NCBI GenBank assembly: GCA_033026295.1
Contig: CM065184.1
Span: 4,572,001-4,636,000 of the forward strand
Length of the DNA: 64,000 nt
DNA from: Channa striata
Lineage: Eukaryota; Chordata; Actinopteri; Anabantiformes; Channidae
Direction: 5' to 3'
Every line of letters starts with the position of its first letter. The first letter of the stretch is position 1. A program made the position numbers and the translations under genes. Of the stretch, positions 36,991 through 49,700 are shown piece by piece. The notes beneath the pieces are model-generated. The model was not told where the DNA came from. It searched no databases and was given only the letters and a program-made list of their open reading frames with translations.

Positions 36991-39900
36991 TAAAAGACAG
37001 TGTCATAAATCAAATTTCCCCGGATTCTGAACTGATACTGTTGTCTGAAGAAAAGTGTGTCTGTGAAGTGTCACTGTCCTGGAGAAACAGGTTGAATCTC
37101 GTGTTTCTGTAAAGATGTAATGTTGCCTGTAGAATCTGGTTTGAGTAAGGACTTACTCTACATTTATTCTACATTTAAACTGGCCATATCTACAAGAATA
37201 TCTATAAGAATTAAGTTTGAATGGATTTTTTCTCCATCACTTTGCGTGCAGTGGCATACTAACTGCTGCTGCCTGCTGGTTTGTTGGTATATGAATCTGC
37301 CAGGTTTGTTTTTGTTTTAATATTTCTCTGTGCTCTGCCAACATCTGCCCAGCCCCAATCGTTCAATTATAAGAACTGAGAATGCAACATATCCTAAAAA
37401 TAGTTGTAAATCTTTCCTGATTATACATTATACATTATAAACATTATGATTCTGTATGTTTTGAATTTCTATAATAGAAAAAATGCATAATGTAGCTTTA
37501 AGTTTAGTTTCATCTAGCTTTCATCCATGTTTGTGTTTTGGATAAGATGTGACATGATGACTGGGGCGCCGCTCTCTCCGACAAAATGTCTAGTTAGGAT
37601 AAATGCTTATACATTATACAATACTTATATGTTACTTCTAGTGGAGGAAAACTTTATGAATAAAAAAACACGTTTATTGCTTAAGTAAAAAAACACATGA
37701 CTGTGAGTTCTGTAGGTTTTTTCTTACTATGACATCATGCTGTATGATCCAAACATTAGTTTGCAAGTCTATAAATGAACAGCTACAGTTAGGTCAAGCT
37801 TTTGAGGGTCTGAATGTTGAGGGCTTGTCCCATGTACAGACAAATGTGTTTGCTGGAGAACAACACATAAAAATGAGCAGAGAGAGAAGAGAAGTGAACA
37901 TCAGCACGATTTACTGTTTCTAAAGGTTTTTGGATTTGGACTGATGCTCGATTTCCTTCTGGAGTCTGTTTCATAGCTCCAGTTTTGCTCATAACTCCTT
38001 CCCACAGCACCACCCTCTTATTCACCTGTGAACTCCTGAAGAACCCCTTCTTGGTCACTCCGGAGCCCTAAAACCGCTTGTCGCCAACCAGGTGCAAAGC
38101 TCCACTTACTTCCATCTGTATTATTATTTTAAATATTGGTGTCTAGTTGAATCCAAGCAGACGGTGCCTAGAGATAAGGCAGAGAGCTTCAGAAGACAGA
38201 AATAACAGATTGGAAGAGGCTAGCGTCCAAGCAAAAGGAAGATTAAATTAACAGGAAAATAGATGAGATGAGAGGAAATGATGGAGGCTGGAAAAGGTGT
38301 AGGAAACGAGGGCCGTCCATTAGTCACCGGGTAACTTTAGCTCCCTCTGAGTCTGAGCAGAAGGACATTTTTCATCATCAGCTGACTGGTTTGGCTGAAG
38401 CAGACTACAGAACCAGTGCGCATGCCAGATGTGCCATTTGTCCATCTCCCCACAGGCTGCTTTTATTCACAGAAAACTGTGCCTGAAGTGGACTCCACCT
38501 GTCCTTTAAGACCCAGGTCATTCTCATTCAACCATTAGACTCTTTGTTGAAAATAGCAATGTCACAAAGGAGGCAGGCGTTTGCTGAAATTGCAATCCTC
38601 AGGCTACAAAAATGGCAGATAACATTGCTTATGATAGAGCTAAAATGGCCGACAGTTTCACACTCCTTTTTGGCCTAAATATTTAATAACATAAGATCTA
38701 AACTTACAAACTGAATAAACCTCACATTTCACAAAACATGCATCTCTGGACCATCAACCAGTCCAACCTACATCCTGACAGAAATTAATGATATTTTATT
38801 ACACATAATTCCATGTTTGATCTCAAACATTTTAGACTTAAAAATGACAACAACTTTAAAAAAATTCTTCTACGTCCATAAATTCTTTAGTTTGTATAGT
38901 GGTAAACTGTGTGCACACAAGCTGTGTTTGTCTGTTGTGTGTTGGTTAAAGGACATTAAACGTCAAAGTTTCTGCCTCTTTCTCGTTCTTGCTCAGTCCA
39001 TGTCCTCTTTTCCTCTCTCTTCTTGCCTGAAAGTCCTTGTCACAGTCTCTCACAATCTCAGGGTGCGAGATTGGTGTGAAATGTGTTTCTCTGGGTGGAA
39101 AATTGCTGTTCTTTGCGTGTGCGTGTGTCTGTGTGTGTCCTTGTGTTTTGTGTGAACTTTTTCCCCTGTGACTCTCTACGTCCACAAGAACTGTCATCAC
39201 CTGGCCATAAAGCAGACGAACCCCCCCAACCCAAACAGAGCCAATTAACTCGGGTTACTAATTATACAGATCAACACACACTCAAACACACTCGAGCATC
39301 ACAACCTGAGTTTCCTCCAGGTTGTCTCCTTATCTACTGTTCGACCTGAACGTATAAAATTATATTGCTTTAAAATTTTGCCTGAATATTGCACCTCTAT
39401 ATAATATATTTGTAGCTTCTTTTAGTGTCTAGTCTCTTTTTGGTGTCTTTTAAAGTGTACAAATATATGTTTGTTTTTGTTGTTGATTCATTTCATCATA
39501 GTGTGTGTTATTTATTGTAACACTGCAGCGTATTCTGCTGCATCTCTGACACACGCATGTTGGCTTGTAACATTCACAACAATCCCTGTGTGCGTAATTA
39601 AACAAAAAGCCACTAAAATGTGAACCCTCACATTGGATGACTGATGGAATGGCTTCAGCCAGCTGCCAGTTTCAAAGTCTTCACATCATCACAGTTTCTG
39701 CAGTTTGTACAGATGGTGCTAAAAGACCAACTCAAAGATTTCTCATCCTGCTTTTGGCAAAATTAAGCACATTTGTGTATTTCCCCAAAGAAACAATTGT
39801 GCTAAGATAAATAAAGCTGAGAAAGTCACCTAAGAAATTGTTGAGAGTGAGAAGGGAGAAAAAAAATCGGTATTCCTGATTTTTTCTGAACTATTTAGTG

Positions 39901-41097
39901 ACAATTCAATCACTCTCCCGGCATTCTCCATTTTCACCTCCAGCACCTTTCATCAGTGGGAATGAGCATCGTTGGCTCTGGAGCTGCTGTGTCTGCATGT
40001 GCAGTCTTGCAAAGTGACTTCATGCCATGACTGGGTGTTCTCATTAAGACGGGCTGCTGGAGCGCCTGGCGGGCTTTTCAGATTCGCTTTGCTCTAGGTT
40101 TTGTTGGCAGGTCACAAACAGTCAAGAGCAAGGCAGAGACACAGAGCTCTTCTCCCAGGAAGACACACATGCTGCAGGGCAGAATTAGAGATCATAAATA
40201 AACCACTTGGAGGAGCTTCACTCCGCGTGTGCTTTTTTTAGCAGTGTCCCAGCATGGCAGGGCTATTATCCCACCCTTACTATGGATGTGTGCAGCAGCT
40301 ATTCTGCGTTAATCTTTTCTGTTTGTCCTCCAACAAGTTGGAACACCTCAGTGTGCTGTTTGTGTGCGTCTTTTAGCTGCTGACAAAGGCTGTTCCAAGA
40401 AGTTGAGTAACACGGCTTCTCCTTCACAGGTGTGGATTTACTTCACACTACAGGTTCATGTCTAATTTTGTTTAATCAGGGGCAGAAGAATCTTCTAGGT
40501 CTGAAACGCATTTATCTCTGAGCTGAAGGTCGTAATGATTTACGAATTAGGCCACAGGTTTCGGGTTTTTGCTTCATTTTGACTTTGCAGCAGTTTTGTA
40601 TTAGTGATGAGAGACAGTGAGCCACCATGTGCCCGCATGTCGAGGAACAACATGAAAGCTGGTGAGAGGAGAAAAAGCAGTAACATGGCATCAGAATAGA
40701 TCTCTACAAAACGTTGAAAACAGGCAATAGCAGCATAAAAAAATGAGTTTAAGTCAAGGTCTTGACGACAGGTTACTCCATTGATACCACTGTAACAAAT
40801 GCTGGACAAGAGACAAAACAGGCAATAGCTGCACTTCGAGCCACAATCTCACTATGGAACTGGTTTTACATGCCAGATACCAGTAACTCCAGTTGTTCTT
40901 TACATTACTGCTGACCACATTCGAGCTGTTAGTTTCAGTATCCGATTTTTTTTGTTTAGTTCTGCCACTTTAAGACGGTTGTTTGTACAAAACCTGAACT
41001 TGCTGTTCTGCACCTAAAATACTGGTTTCCACTTTCTGCTTGTTATTCAGTTTCAGTTTCTTGTTGTTGCTGAGGAGACTTGATTGTTCTCTGGTTA

Positions 41098-41205
41098 GTT
41101 GTAGTGTCCTTGGGCAGGACGCTGAACTCCACCTTGCTCCTGTGTATGTTCACTTGTGAGGAATTTAAATAAAAGAATCTGCCAAGTGACTAATGTAAAT
41201 ATGAA
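41098..41205 (+). mobile_element. Fish SINE remnant, body and tail
   Basis: GTGTCCTTGGGCAGGACGC followed by TGAACTCCACCTTGCTCC matches the common fish SINE core that reads GTCCTTGGGCAAGACACTGAACCC. About 70 nt further on, AATCTGCCAAGTGACTAA and TGTAAATATG match the usual SINE tail of the form TCTGCTAAATGACTAAATGTAAATG. The tRNA-related head is not recognisable, so this is a truncated copy. Confidence 0.6.
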
Positions 41206-44170
41206 CGCGGCACTCACTCGTGCAGCGGAAGCCTGCCAGTTGTGTTTATGAGCCCAACGGAGGCAGTAACTCTCATTTGATTAGAGCCATTTGAGGTCAC
41301 AGGACAATCTGATCATCCATCCGTCCCGTCTTCTCACACTGAGCTGCTAAACAGTCTATAAAGAAAGCCAGGCTTTCCTGACTGCACCCTCGGGTGAGGG
41401 TGATCTACTGTGCAGACTAGTAAAAAATGTTTTCCTGTCCCTCTCACTCTGCCTCTCCTCTCCTTCCTTCCGCACCTTTTCTCGCCTGTTATTACCATCA
41501 GCCAGGTGCCTTCGACTCATACCATGGGACATGCCTTTTATCAAGAGCACTCGGCAAATGTGCTTGTGTTAAATACTGTCCATTTTAACCCGATGCCTGG
41601 TGTCACAGGTTTCTCCTTTTTGTTTAAATGTTTCCCAGTAAACTGCAGCAGAGCTGAGACTAAGCATTTAGCAGCACGTCCATCGGTGACCTGAAGCACC
41701 CAAAACATCTTTTCTTGTTGTTTGCCTTCACCTGCTCTAATCTCACACAACATCTTGTGAGGACATTTTATATTTGTCCCTGGATTTGGTGTAAAAGACA
41801 TGCAAACGTGCATGTTTAGGCACACGGTTCTTCTGAGCGTTCCTAAACCCTTTGGAGAACTGAGGGATGAGCCGCACTCATAAACGACACTGTTATCAAT
41901 TAGTGTGGCTGGTTGGGAGCATCTTGACAACGCAGGCGAGCATAAATCTCCACTTCTGTATATGAGAGGGTGCATGTGTTTTGTGGGATCAGTAAAAGTT
42001 TCATTTTCCAGCATCAGCCTTCATGTGGATAGGCTCTCTTCTTTGGTATACCAAAGCTCTGGAGGCAAAACTGCTGTTTGTCAAATGAGAGACTTCCACT
42101 GGATTAACTGGAACCATCGGGGCTTTGGTCAGAGCTACAAGACTCATGGAGAAGTTGCTGCCGGGGAGAAAAAACAAAAACGTGTCCTGAGAGTGAAATG
42201 GAAGCAGCACTGGAGGAAAACATGCAGGTTTAACAGTGACGTGGGAAGTCAGCGAGGTGGTGAAGGGAATACGGCTTTACTCCAAGCGGGCCGTCGTTGG
42301 TTTCACTTAACTCAAACCATCCGTCACCTCTGTATCAAGATTAAAGATCGTGTTTCAGTGCTCACTTGCAGTTGTACCTCTTTGTCTTGCTCTACCCAAG
42401 AACGTCTTCCTCCTTAGACCCCTCCCACATGGCCAGCAGCCGAGCGCCTATCCTGACAGGAGGGCAAGAAAATTTCAAGTTCACTTCAAAACACAAATAG
42501 GACACTCTGAAACGTGTTTGTGTCTTTTGTGTGTCAGTGAGCGCAGAGATGTTTGCCTCAGGCCTGAAAGGACACAATGCAAAGGAATGCAAAGGGAGAC
42601 CACACCATGACACACGCTGCAGTCTTCTGGCCAGCCCAGGGCGGTGTGCACGCAAACACCCTGCCAACACTTTGCAGTGAAACTGGTGACGCAGCTTGAC
42701 GCACTCTTCAACACAACAGGAACAGGGCACGGTGGTTTATTCAATTATGAATTCATCCTAAATAGGTACAAGACAAGAGAGAAGGCTGATGTCATGGAGT
42801 GGGTGTGTGGCAGTGGCTGGAGTGCAGGTGCTGGCTGACTGTAAATGATGTGCGTGTGACGTGGGCGATGAAGTAATGGACACGTCAAAGTCAAAATGAA
42901 AACCAAAAGTTGGGAGAGTGACATGAAGAATATACATACAAACTCTTCATAATCATATTAGTGTGAAACTTTTAGGCTTTGCAGTGTTTTAGAAATCCTG
43001 AGATTCATTGAACTCTTTGTCAGTGTAACATAGACTCTGCACTATTGGATGTGTTGCCATATAATTAGGTACAGCCATTTAAAATCCGGTTGGAAACAGG
43101 ATTCTTCCTATACACACAGAAAATAAATCCATCTTTTCTCACCTGTCTTGCACTTGAATAAAACCATTTCCAGTTCCTCTCCTCTTTTGCCCTTTACTGA
43201 GCTATTCCGCTTGCTTTGCTTTTCCTTTATTGGATAAGACAACAGGTTCACTGAAAGTGTTTCCACGGCCCTCTCGGACCCAGTCAGGGTTGCCATTTCA
43301 ATGCCACCTTTATTATTTAACAGAATCCAGCTAAGCAGATGTTTAGTGCAACTATGAGTGTCTTCTCTTCCTGCAGCTACATATCAATATGCCACAGAGG
43401 CTGCCAGCTCTGAGCAGGTGTTTCTGCTCATGTGTGAGATCATGATTTGTGAGGGAGACATTACAGCATCGAGTAGCTCGGAGTCTTTCTTCCACACTCT
43501 TCCTCCTCATCCTTCATCCCTCGCTTTCTCCATCTGGAGCTCGATCTCGAACCCATCTTCTATTAATTACCACGTCGTCCATCAGCAATGATGCCAAAGG
43601 CTGTCTGTCTTTTCCCTCGTAATTCAGGCTTAGCAACACTACTGCTCCGAAATCGTCACTGCACACACAGCACCATTACCCAATCCGTCAACCAAGCGAT
43701 TTTCGTGTTAATCACGGGGCTGTTATTGCCTCTGCTGCCCTCCTCGCCCCTGCGCAACCTCCACACTCACCTCGCTGCCCACTCTGAAAAGCTCTGATTG
43801 TCCTTGGACTTTCAGGTGCCTTTGGGTGACTCCAGGACGGAATTGTTTACCCACAGATCCTGAGAGGGGATCCATCCAGCCACCCAGTCAGGTGCTTATC
43901 TGATGCAATGGCCCATTGATCACCTTTTACCCGAGCAATGAATCAGCTCTCTGTTAGTAGAGTGGAGAGTCATCCATTTGGTAACCTAAAACTAACCCAA
44001 TATATCGCTCCTTCAGGTTCACCAGACCTTCACTTGTCTGCGTGCTTGTGTTTCACCCAGCATCTGTATTTGAGGAGAAGTGGATCAGGTTCAGCGGCCA
44101 ATAAAATGAGACGTTGCATTTCATTTCAAATGCGTTGACGCGTGTCCCGGGATCAGAAGTGTAGCAGCAT

Positions 44171-44185
44171 CTACTGGATGGCAGC
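44171..44185 (+). promoter_or_regulatory. CTCF-like motif
   Basis: CTACTGGATGGCAGC differs at two positions from CCASYAGRKGGCRSY and lies in forward orientation, towards fgfr2. Confidence 0.3.
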
Positions 44186-45357
44186 GCTTTGGATGATCAT
44201 CCCACCAAAACAATGGAGACACGGTGACATCACCAGAAATTAAACAGAACAGAAGATGAAGAAATGATAATGGATTTAGAAAAACCGTCTTGTTTGATAA
44301 ATCCCGCCAACTGCTCCGATCCAACCCGCCTCATCCTTAGAAACGATCATAAACCTGACAAATGACTTTTCATCTGGGCTGTAAATATTTATCTCCTGCA
44401 CAAATCCAAATTCCATTATGGGAGTAAACATAAACATATTTCTTTCTTAAGCAGTCATATATGAAATTAAACAATATAATGCTGACAAAGAGTTCGACTA
44501 AGTGCCACCATATGGTCAATGGTGGTTCTGAGAGCTGCATTGTTACTGCAGTTGTGTGTTCTGTTTCTGACAACAGCTTGGCTCTGATCAGCCCCTCGTC
44601 TCCAAACACACTGCATGTGGTGTTCCCACCAACTCAGAGCACTGAAATGGTTTGTAATTTGTCACGACTGTGTCAAGATTGAACTGATGTGTTTGGGGTT
44701 GTGGAAAACATCCACTGAGAGGAGGTCGATGATAAAGGAACTGGTTTGTTGTGGGTGTCAGTGACACAATAAATGGCTCACACACGCTTCTGTGATGTCC
44801 ACATGTCTTTGTTACTGGGTTTATGTTAGTGCTCACAACCACAGGCCTGATGGGTGCCAAGGCCAAGGATCAAGGGATGGCGGACTTTGCATTTACCAAG
44901 TAAATAATTTCTGTCTGCTGATGATGTGCAACATCCTTATATAAATAATTTTGCAACTCTATGACCAATTTATGCAACACAGCTGTGATTCAGGCAATTG
45001 CCTCTTCACTAAAGTTTGACCTGGTTTTACTTCTTAGAAGGTCATTCAGTGTGAAGGAAGTCAAATGTTTCCTTTACATAGCAATAACAACGATACGTTG
45101 AAATCCAAGGACGGATCGTCTTTGTGATTTACATCATCATCATCTACACAATACTGCAGGACTTACAATGTGTCGACAAATATACATTAAGGGTGAAGGG
45201 GGGCTTCTGGAGTGGGGCATTGGCCTCCAATTGGTCCATTACTGTTTCCGGACCTCGTGGCACCAAGCTGTCTGCACCCAAAGCGGGTTTTCTAAGCGGG
45301 TCAGTGCAAAATGTTGATCCTGTGTGCTCCCCTGGGCCTGTGAAGATAGCATCGTGC

Positions 45358-45381
45358 CAGCAGCAGCAGCAGCAGCAGCAG
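45358..45381. repeat. (CAG)8 triplet repeat
   Basis: Eight uninterrupted CAG units lie in intergenic DNA. A glutamine run can be read in one frame, but the frame has no gene-like features. Confidence 0.95.
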
Positions 45382-46184
45382 TTAGACCCTGAAACCTAAC
45401 CACCAGCACCACCTCCTCTCTTCCCCCGACTTAATGAGGCCATAATTTTACTGTATGCCACAGTGTGGAGACATCAGCCCTGTGGGTCGAAATAGGTGGG
45501 GGTGAACAGGGGCTTAACAGCGGTTCCAAAAGACCCATTAAAGGATTTCAGCAGCTTTCCCGAACTCGCAGTGTCAACTCGCTCACCCACAAATGTTTCA
45601 GAACGAGTCAGCATTTCTCGACGTGATCAGCAGGTTCAGATCGATAACAGTTGCCAAGTTGCACCCCAACAACCAAAGTCCTTAAATTGAAAATGTGGTT
45701 TCACCATCAGCTCGGAGGACGTTCTTAATGGCTTTCCCTCACAGCAGCACACTGAGGTGAGCCCTGCGGCTCAAGAATGTAAAATTGGGTAAATAGATTA
45801 ACATCTTGTCCTTCATGCTGTTTTCACTGGAGCCCATCCAGTTGGCTTATTACTGGGAGAAACAACGTGTCCAGTGTGTAAGCATCACTTTGTCAACTGT
45901 CGTGCAGCACGTTTCAGGGAAATGTTTGCGCACACACACACACACATATCCTTTTCACGCTCTGACACATTAATCGTCTACACACACCCACAACTGGAAA
46001 TACACAAGTGCACTTGTGGACACTGTCATATCTTGTCCAGATTACTCAGCAAAGGATTTCTTCAGCTGTTCCACAACCTGGAAAAACACAGACTACAATT
46101 AAAACTTCACACCTGAAAGAGGAATGTGTTTCTGACCGATGGGGGGAAAAAAAAGCCACTCCTTAATCGCTATTTTTGCACTGT

Positions 46185-46400
46185 AATTCTTTCAGACCCA
46201 GCTAAAACCACAGTCAAGCGCTCCAGTCCCAATTTTGGTGGATTTTAATGCAGCCAGATAATTAACAAGGCAGTAATTATACTGCAGCAAATGGGCTCGG
46301 CTGTTGTTGGACAACCTCTACGTTTAATGGCGTTTATACTCACATTCTTTCATGGAAGGAATGTAATAGGGTGTGAATACGGCGCCAAGAATTACACAGA
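46185..46400. promoter_or_regulatory. Candidate enhancer rich in TAATTA sites
   Basis: Two TAATTA homeodomain cores (about 46259-46264 and 46274-46279) lie close together. The second is the centre of a near-palindrome, GCAGTAATTATACTGC (46270-46285). AATGGCG and AATTACAC elements follow. The block has no simple repeats and no coding potential, and it looks like a vertebrate developmental enhancer. Conservation was not tested. Confidence 0.28.
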
Positions 46401-46710
46401 TTCAATCTCCCAGTAAAGTCTGTCTGCCTCTCACTTCTCCTGTACAGAATCTCCTCTCCCGCTCTCCCTCACCTCACATCTGACTCCGTCCCTGACTTGG
46501 TGGTTCACTACCGATAATCGTACTGGCATGCGTGTGTGTATGTCTACATCCATACAGTGTGTGTATGTTTTAACACAAACACAGTTGTCCTCTTTATTGC
46601 TTATGCATATTTCACAATCATTCCTGCCCTGGAGCTAGAGGAAGACCAAACATCCTCCATCGTAAATTTTCTCCCAGAGCACAACCAGGAGAATATGCCA
46701 CACAGGAAAA

Positions 46711-46750
46711 CACACACACACACACACACACACTCACACACACACACACA
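46711..46750. repeat. CA microsatellite
   Basis: About 20 CA units with one CT interruption form the longest dinucleotide tract in the window. Confidence 0.95.
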
Positions 46751-49700
46751 GGCTGGAATGGAAAAGGAGAGGAGACAGAGCATCATATATCACAAGCACA
46801 AATGAAGAGTTTATTTCAGCAGAGACTATTTGCCATTTTAACACCTACTTAAAAAAAAACGACTCCAACTGTGGATTCGTTGTTTGAAGAGTTATTTAAA
46901 ACTCACTGAATTCATTACCGTCCCTTATTTCTTTTTCCAGAGAAGCGTTTTAGCCTTTCACTTCTCATATGAATAAACATCATATCAATCACAGTGAATG
47001 GTTTTGTGTTTGTCACTGTCCCTCCTCACTTGAGTAGACTAATGTGAAATCAAATCTGGGAATGTCTTTAGCTCATTGCTCATCCTCAGGACACATGCCC
47101 AATTAAATGGATTCAATTTATCAGACATGATTCATCTTCAACCCAAACTCATATTTACCTCCACTGTGATTGATGACGATCGTCATGATGATTAAATTTG
47201 GTCCAAATGTATTCGCGGGACAGCTGTCTTTGTCTTCACAGAGGGTTTCTGTCTGTCCCCCTGCAGCTCTGCACTGTTAATTCATTTCTTTTTGTGCGTG
47301 TGGAGAGGCAAAAAGGGGTGTTGGTAGATTTTATTATAAACAGGCAGTGTGTGCGTGTGTGTGTGCAGTATCAGTATCACTCCTGGTGCGTGATTGACTT
47401 CTACTGCTACATTTGTTATTCTGAGGTCTCACATGTTTCATGATTTTGGTTCTGGACTCAAGGAAACTGGGCACTCTCTGGAATTTGTGGTCAGTTCTTT
47501 TGTTACACATACAAGTTTTCGTAGCTTTCTCACACCACAGCACTAGAGAGGAGCCAGGGCAATGTGTGTTTGTATTACCCCGTGTTTATTTGGTTTCTGT
47601 TTTGAGTGCGTATGCAGATATGCACAGTAAAAAAATGCAAGGCATAAGGGAAAAAATTGGATTTTTATTTGCTTTTGTGATGACATTCATGTCGGGAAAG
47701 CAGTGGAGTCATTACTTGCTGTTCATTATGTTCATTTTAACAGTTTGTTTGTCCTCGACATAAAAAGACACATAACTGGGCAGACAGACGCCAGGGACAC
47801 GATTGTAGAGTGTAGAGGGGGGCGCATCCAAGACGGACAAACACCAACACTTTTAAATAACTGTCCATAAACTGTGTTTTTACAAGACATTACTGCAGCT
47901 GAGTTCAAACTCTGGATCTCTTAATTGTAAAATTGTGTGAGCACGAGTGAGTAATGTTTTTATTTAAAGAATATACGTTTTTTTTTATTATACAGTCATC
48001 TCTCCATGGACATATATAAACTAAAGAAATGCTGTTGCCAAAAAGCCTGAATCCCCCATCTGAGCTCTAATTGCATGATTTAAAGCGTCCAGAGGCCCCA
48101 TGCTGACTCTGTGTGGACATTAGACAGGCAGGCCTGCACAGGGAGAGGCAGCACAAAGGTATAAAGAAGTTACAGTTGCTGATGTGAGACCTCGCCGTAA
48201 TGGGTAACACCTGATTAGATTAACATATGACCAAAGTTCCAGCTCTCCCCCTTTTTTGAGTCATGTGGATTTCCCATTTAGTTATTTATGCCAAGATATT
48301 TTTAAACAGATATATTAAGTTGCACATGATTTTTATGACTCCAGTAGCTCATGCTGTCCTGTGTGCTGTGACCTGCAGAGCAAGTGAATTCACTCTCATC
48401 TGTATGATGTTACACTTGTTGTCTTCCATTAGATGCCAGAAGCGTATTATGATTTTCTCTCACATTTGTTTGTTTATTTCCTTTATTAATATGATGTATT
48501 TCTCATCAAATGTAGCATCATCTAAACGTGTGTATTTTTGGCCCATGTGCTCCAGTGGCACCACCTTTGATCAGCTCTCTGCCACTAAAGTTCTTTAACC
48601 ATTCTGTAAGCTTATACTTTCAGAAAAAATAAGGAAAATAAATTAAGTAAAGGAGAGGAAGTCAGATTAAAGGGTTCCCTAGTTTGAAAGCTAAAGCCCT
48701 CTGGAGACGCTCTCTTGTCACTCGGACTAAGTGCTGGTCCTGGAGGAGGTTTAAAGCTCCCACAATCCACCTCACCACACTCGTAGCCATGAGGCCCAGG
48801 AAGATCATAAAGCCCTTTTTTACAAGGTGACACGACATAAAAACAGAGGGAGAACAGAAAAAAAAAGAGGTAAAATGTGGGAACAAAGACGAAAACCTTT
48901 CTCATTTACTCTGTCTTCCTCTATTGTTTACGCAGACTGTGATCCATGGTGCAAGCTGCAGCTCATTTGCACTGTTGTCCAACTAACGGTGACCAGAAAA
49001 AGTGTCCAGAATGCAGCGGTGATACCAGTGAACACTGATGAGGCAATTCTATTATGAGGGGATGTTTCTGTAGAAAGAGCTCCACAAAGGGGCCTAAGGA
49101 CTTACCAAAAATCCATCTCTTTCATTGGATTTGGTGTCTCTAACATCCAACAGGAACATTTTCCCTCATGTCTTTGTGTTGCTCAAAGGTCGGCTCACCA
49201 TTGGAAATAGAAATACATTGATCTGTGCAGCTTTAAAGTCACAAAGGCGTGTGTGTACGTGTGTTTTTCCATGTTTGTGTGAAGCTGCATGGCTGGCTCG
49301 AGCTGGCGGGCCGGTGAGCCGTTCTCTGTCTGCCATCACCCTTGTCCACTTACACACACTCTGCGCCCCAGTGTGAATGAAGAGGGGATTATTGCTCCGA
49401 CTGATCCTGGAGGGGCACACACTTAACACTACTGTAAACAACGGGGCTATTAGAGCGTTTCACACCGAGCTGAACTGTAGGGGTGAAAGCTCACAGACAC
49501 AGAGGCGCTTTTGATGAAGCAGTGGTGTTCAAGACAGTGCTCGTCTTTTCGTCAAAAGTGTAGTTTACTTTAGTTATGTTCACGCTTTAAAGATGACTCA
49601 AGCTAACTTGAACTTTTTACTCGTGAAAGTATTTGCTGAGGTCTGGAAAAAAACAAGTCAGATGACATGAGATTGGGATCAGATGGGATATAAATAAGCC

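Larger units (their letters stand above)
36991..46184. other. Intergenic DNA
   Basis: I find no supportable gene. The interval holds AT-rich palindromic sequence near 37420-37450, a SINE tail at 41098-41205, a CTCF-like motif at 44171-44185, eight CAG triplets at 45358-45381 and a CA run at 45931-45946. Two YY1-like AAAATGGC elements occur near 38610 and 38642. Confidence 0.5.

Noticed and set aside
41541..42417. Overlapping open frames of 157 and 170 codons on opposite strands
   Set aside because: Neither resembles a known protein; long frames of this size are expected by chance in 64 kb, and no splice or promoter signals accompany them.
45300..45399. Glutamine run encoded by the CAG repeat as a coding exon
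   Set aside because: The frame starts in AT-rich DNA and ends soon after the repeat; there are no acceptor or donor sites and no family match.
46711..46750. Tandem repeats as a CRISPR-like array
   Set aside because: This is a simple dinucleotide microsatellite in an animal genome; no spaced direct repeats exist in the window.
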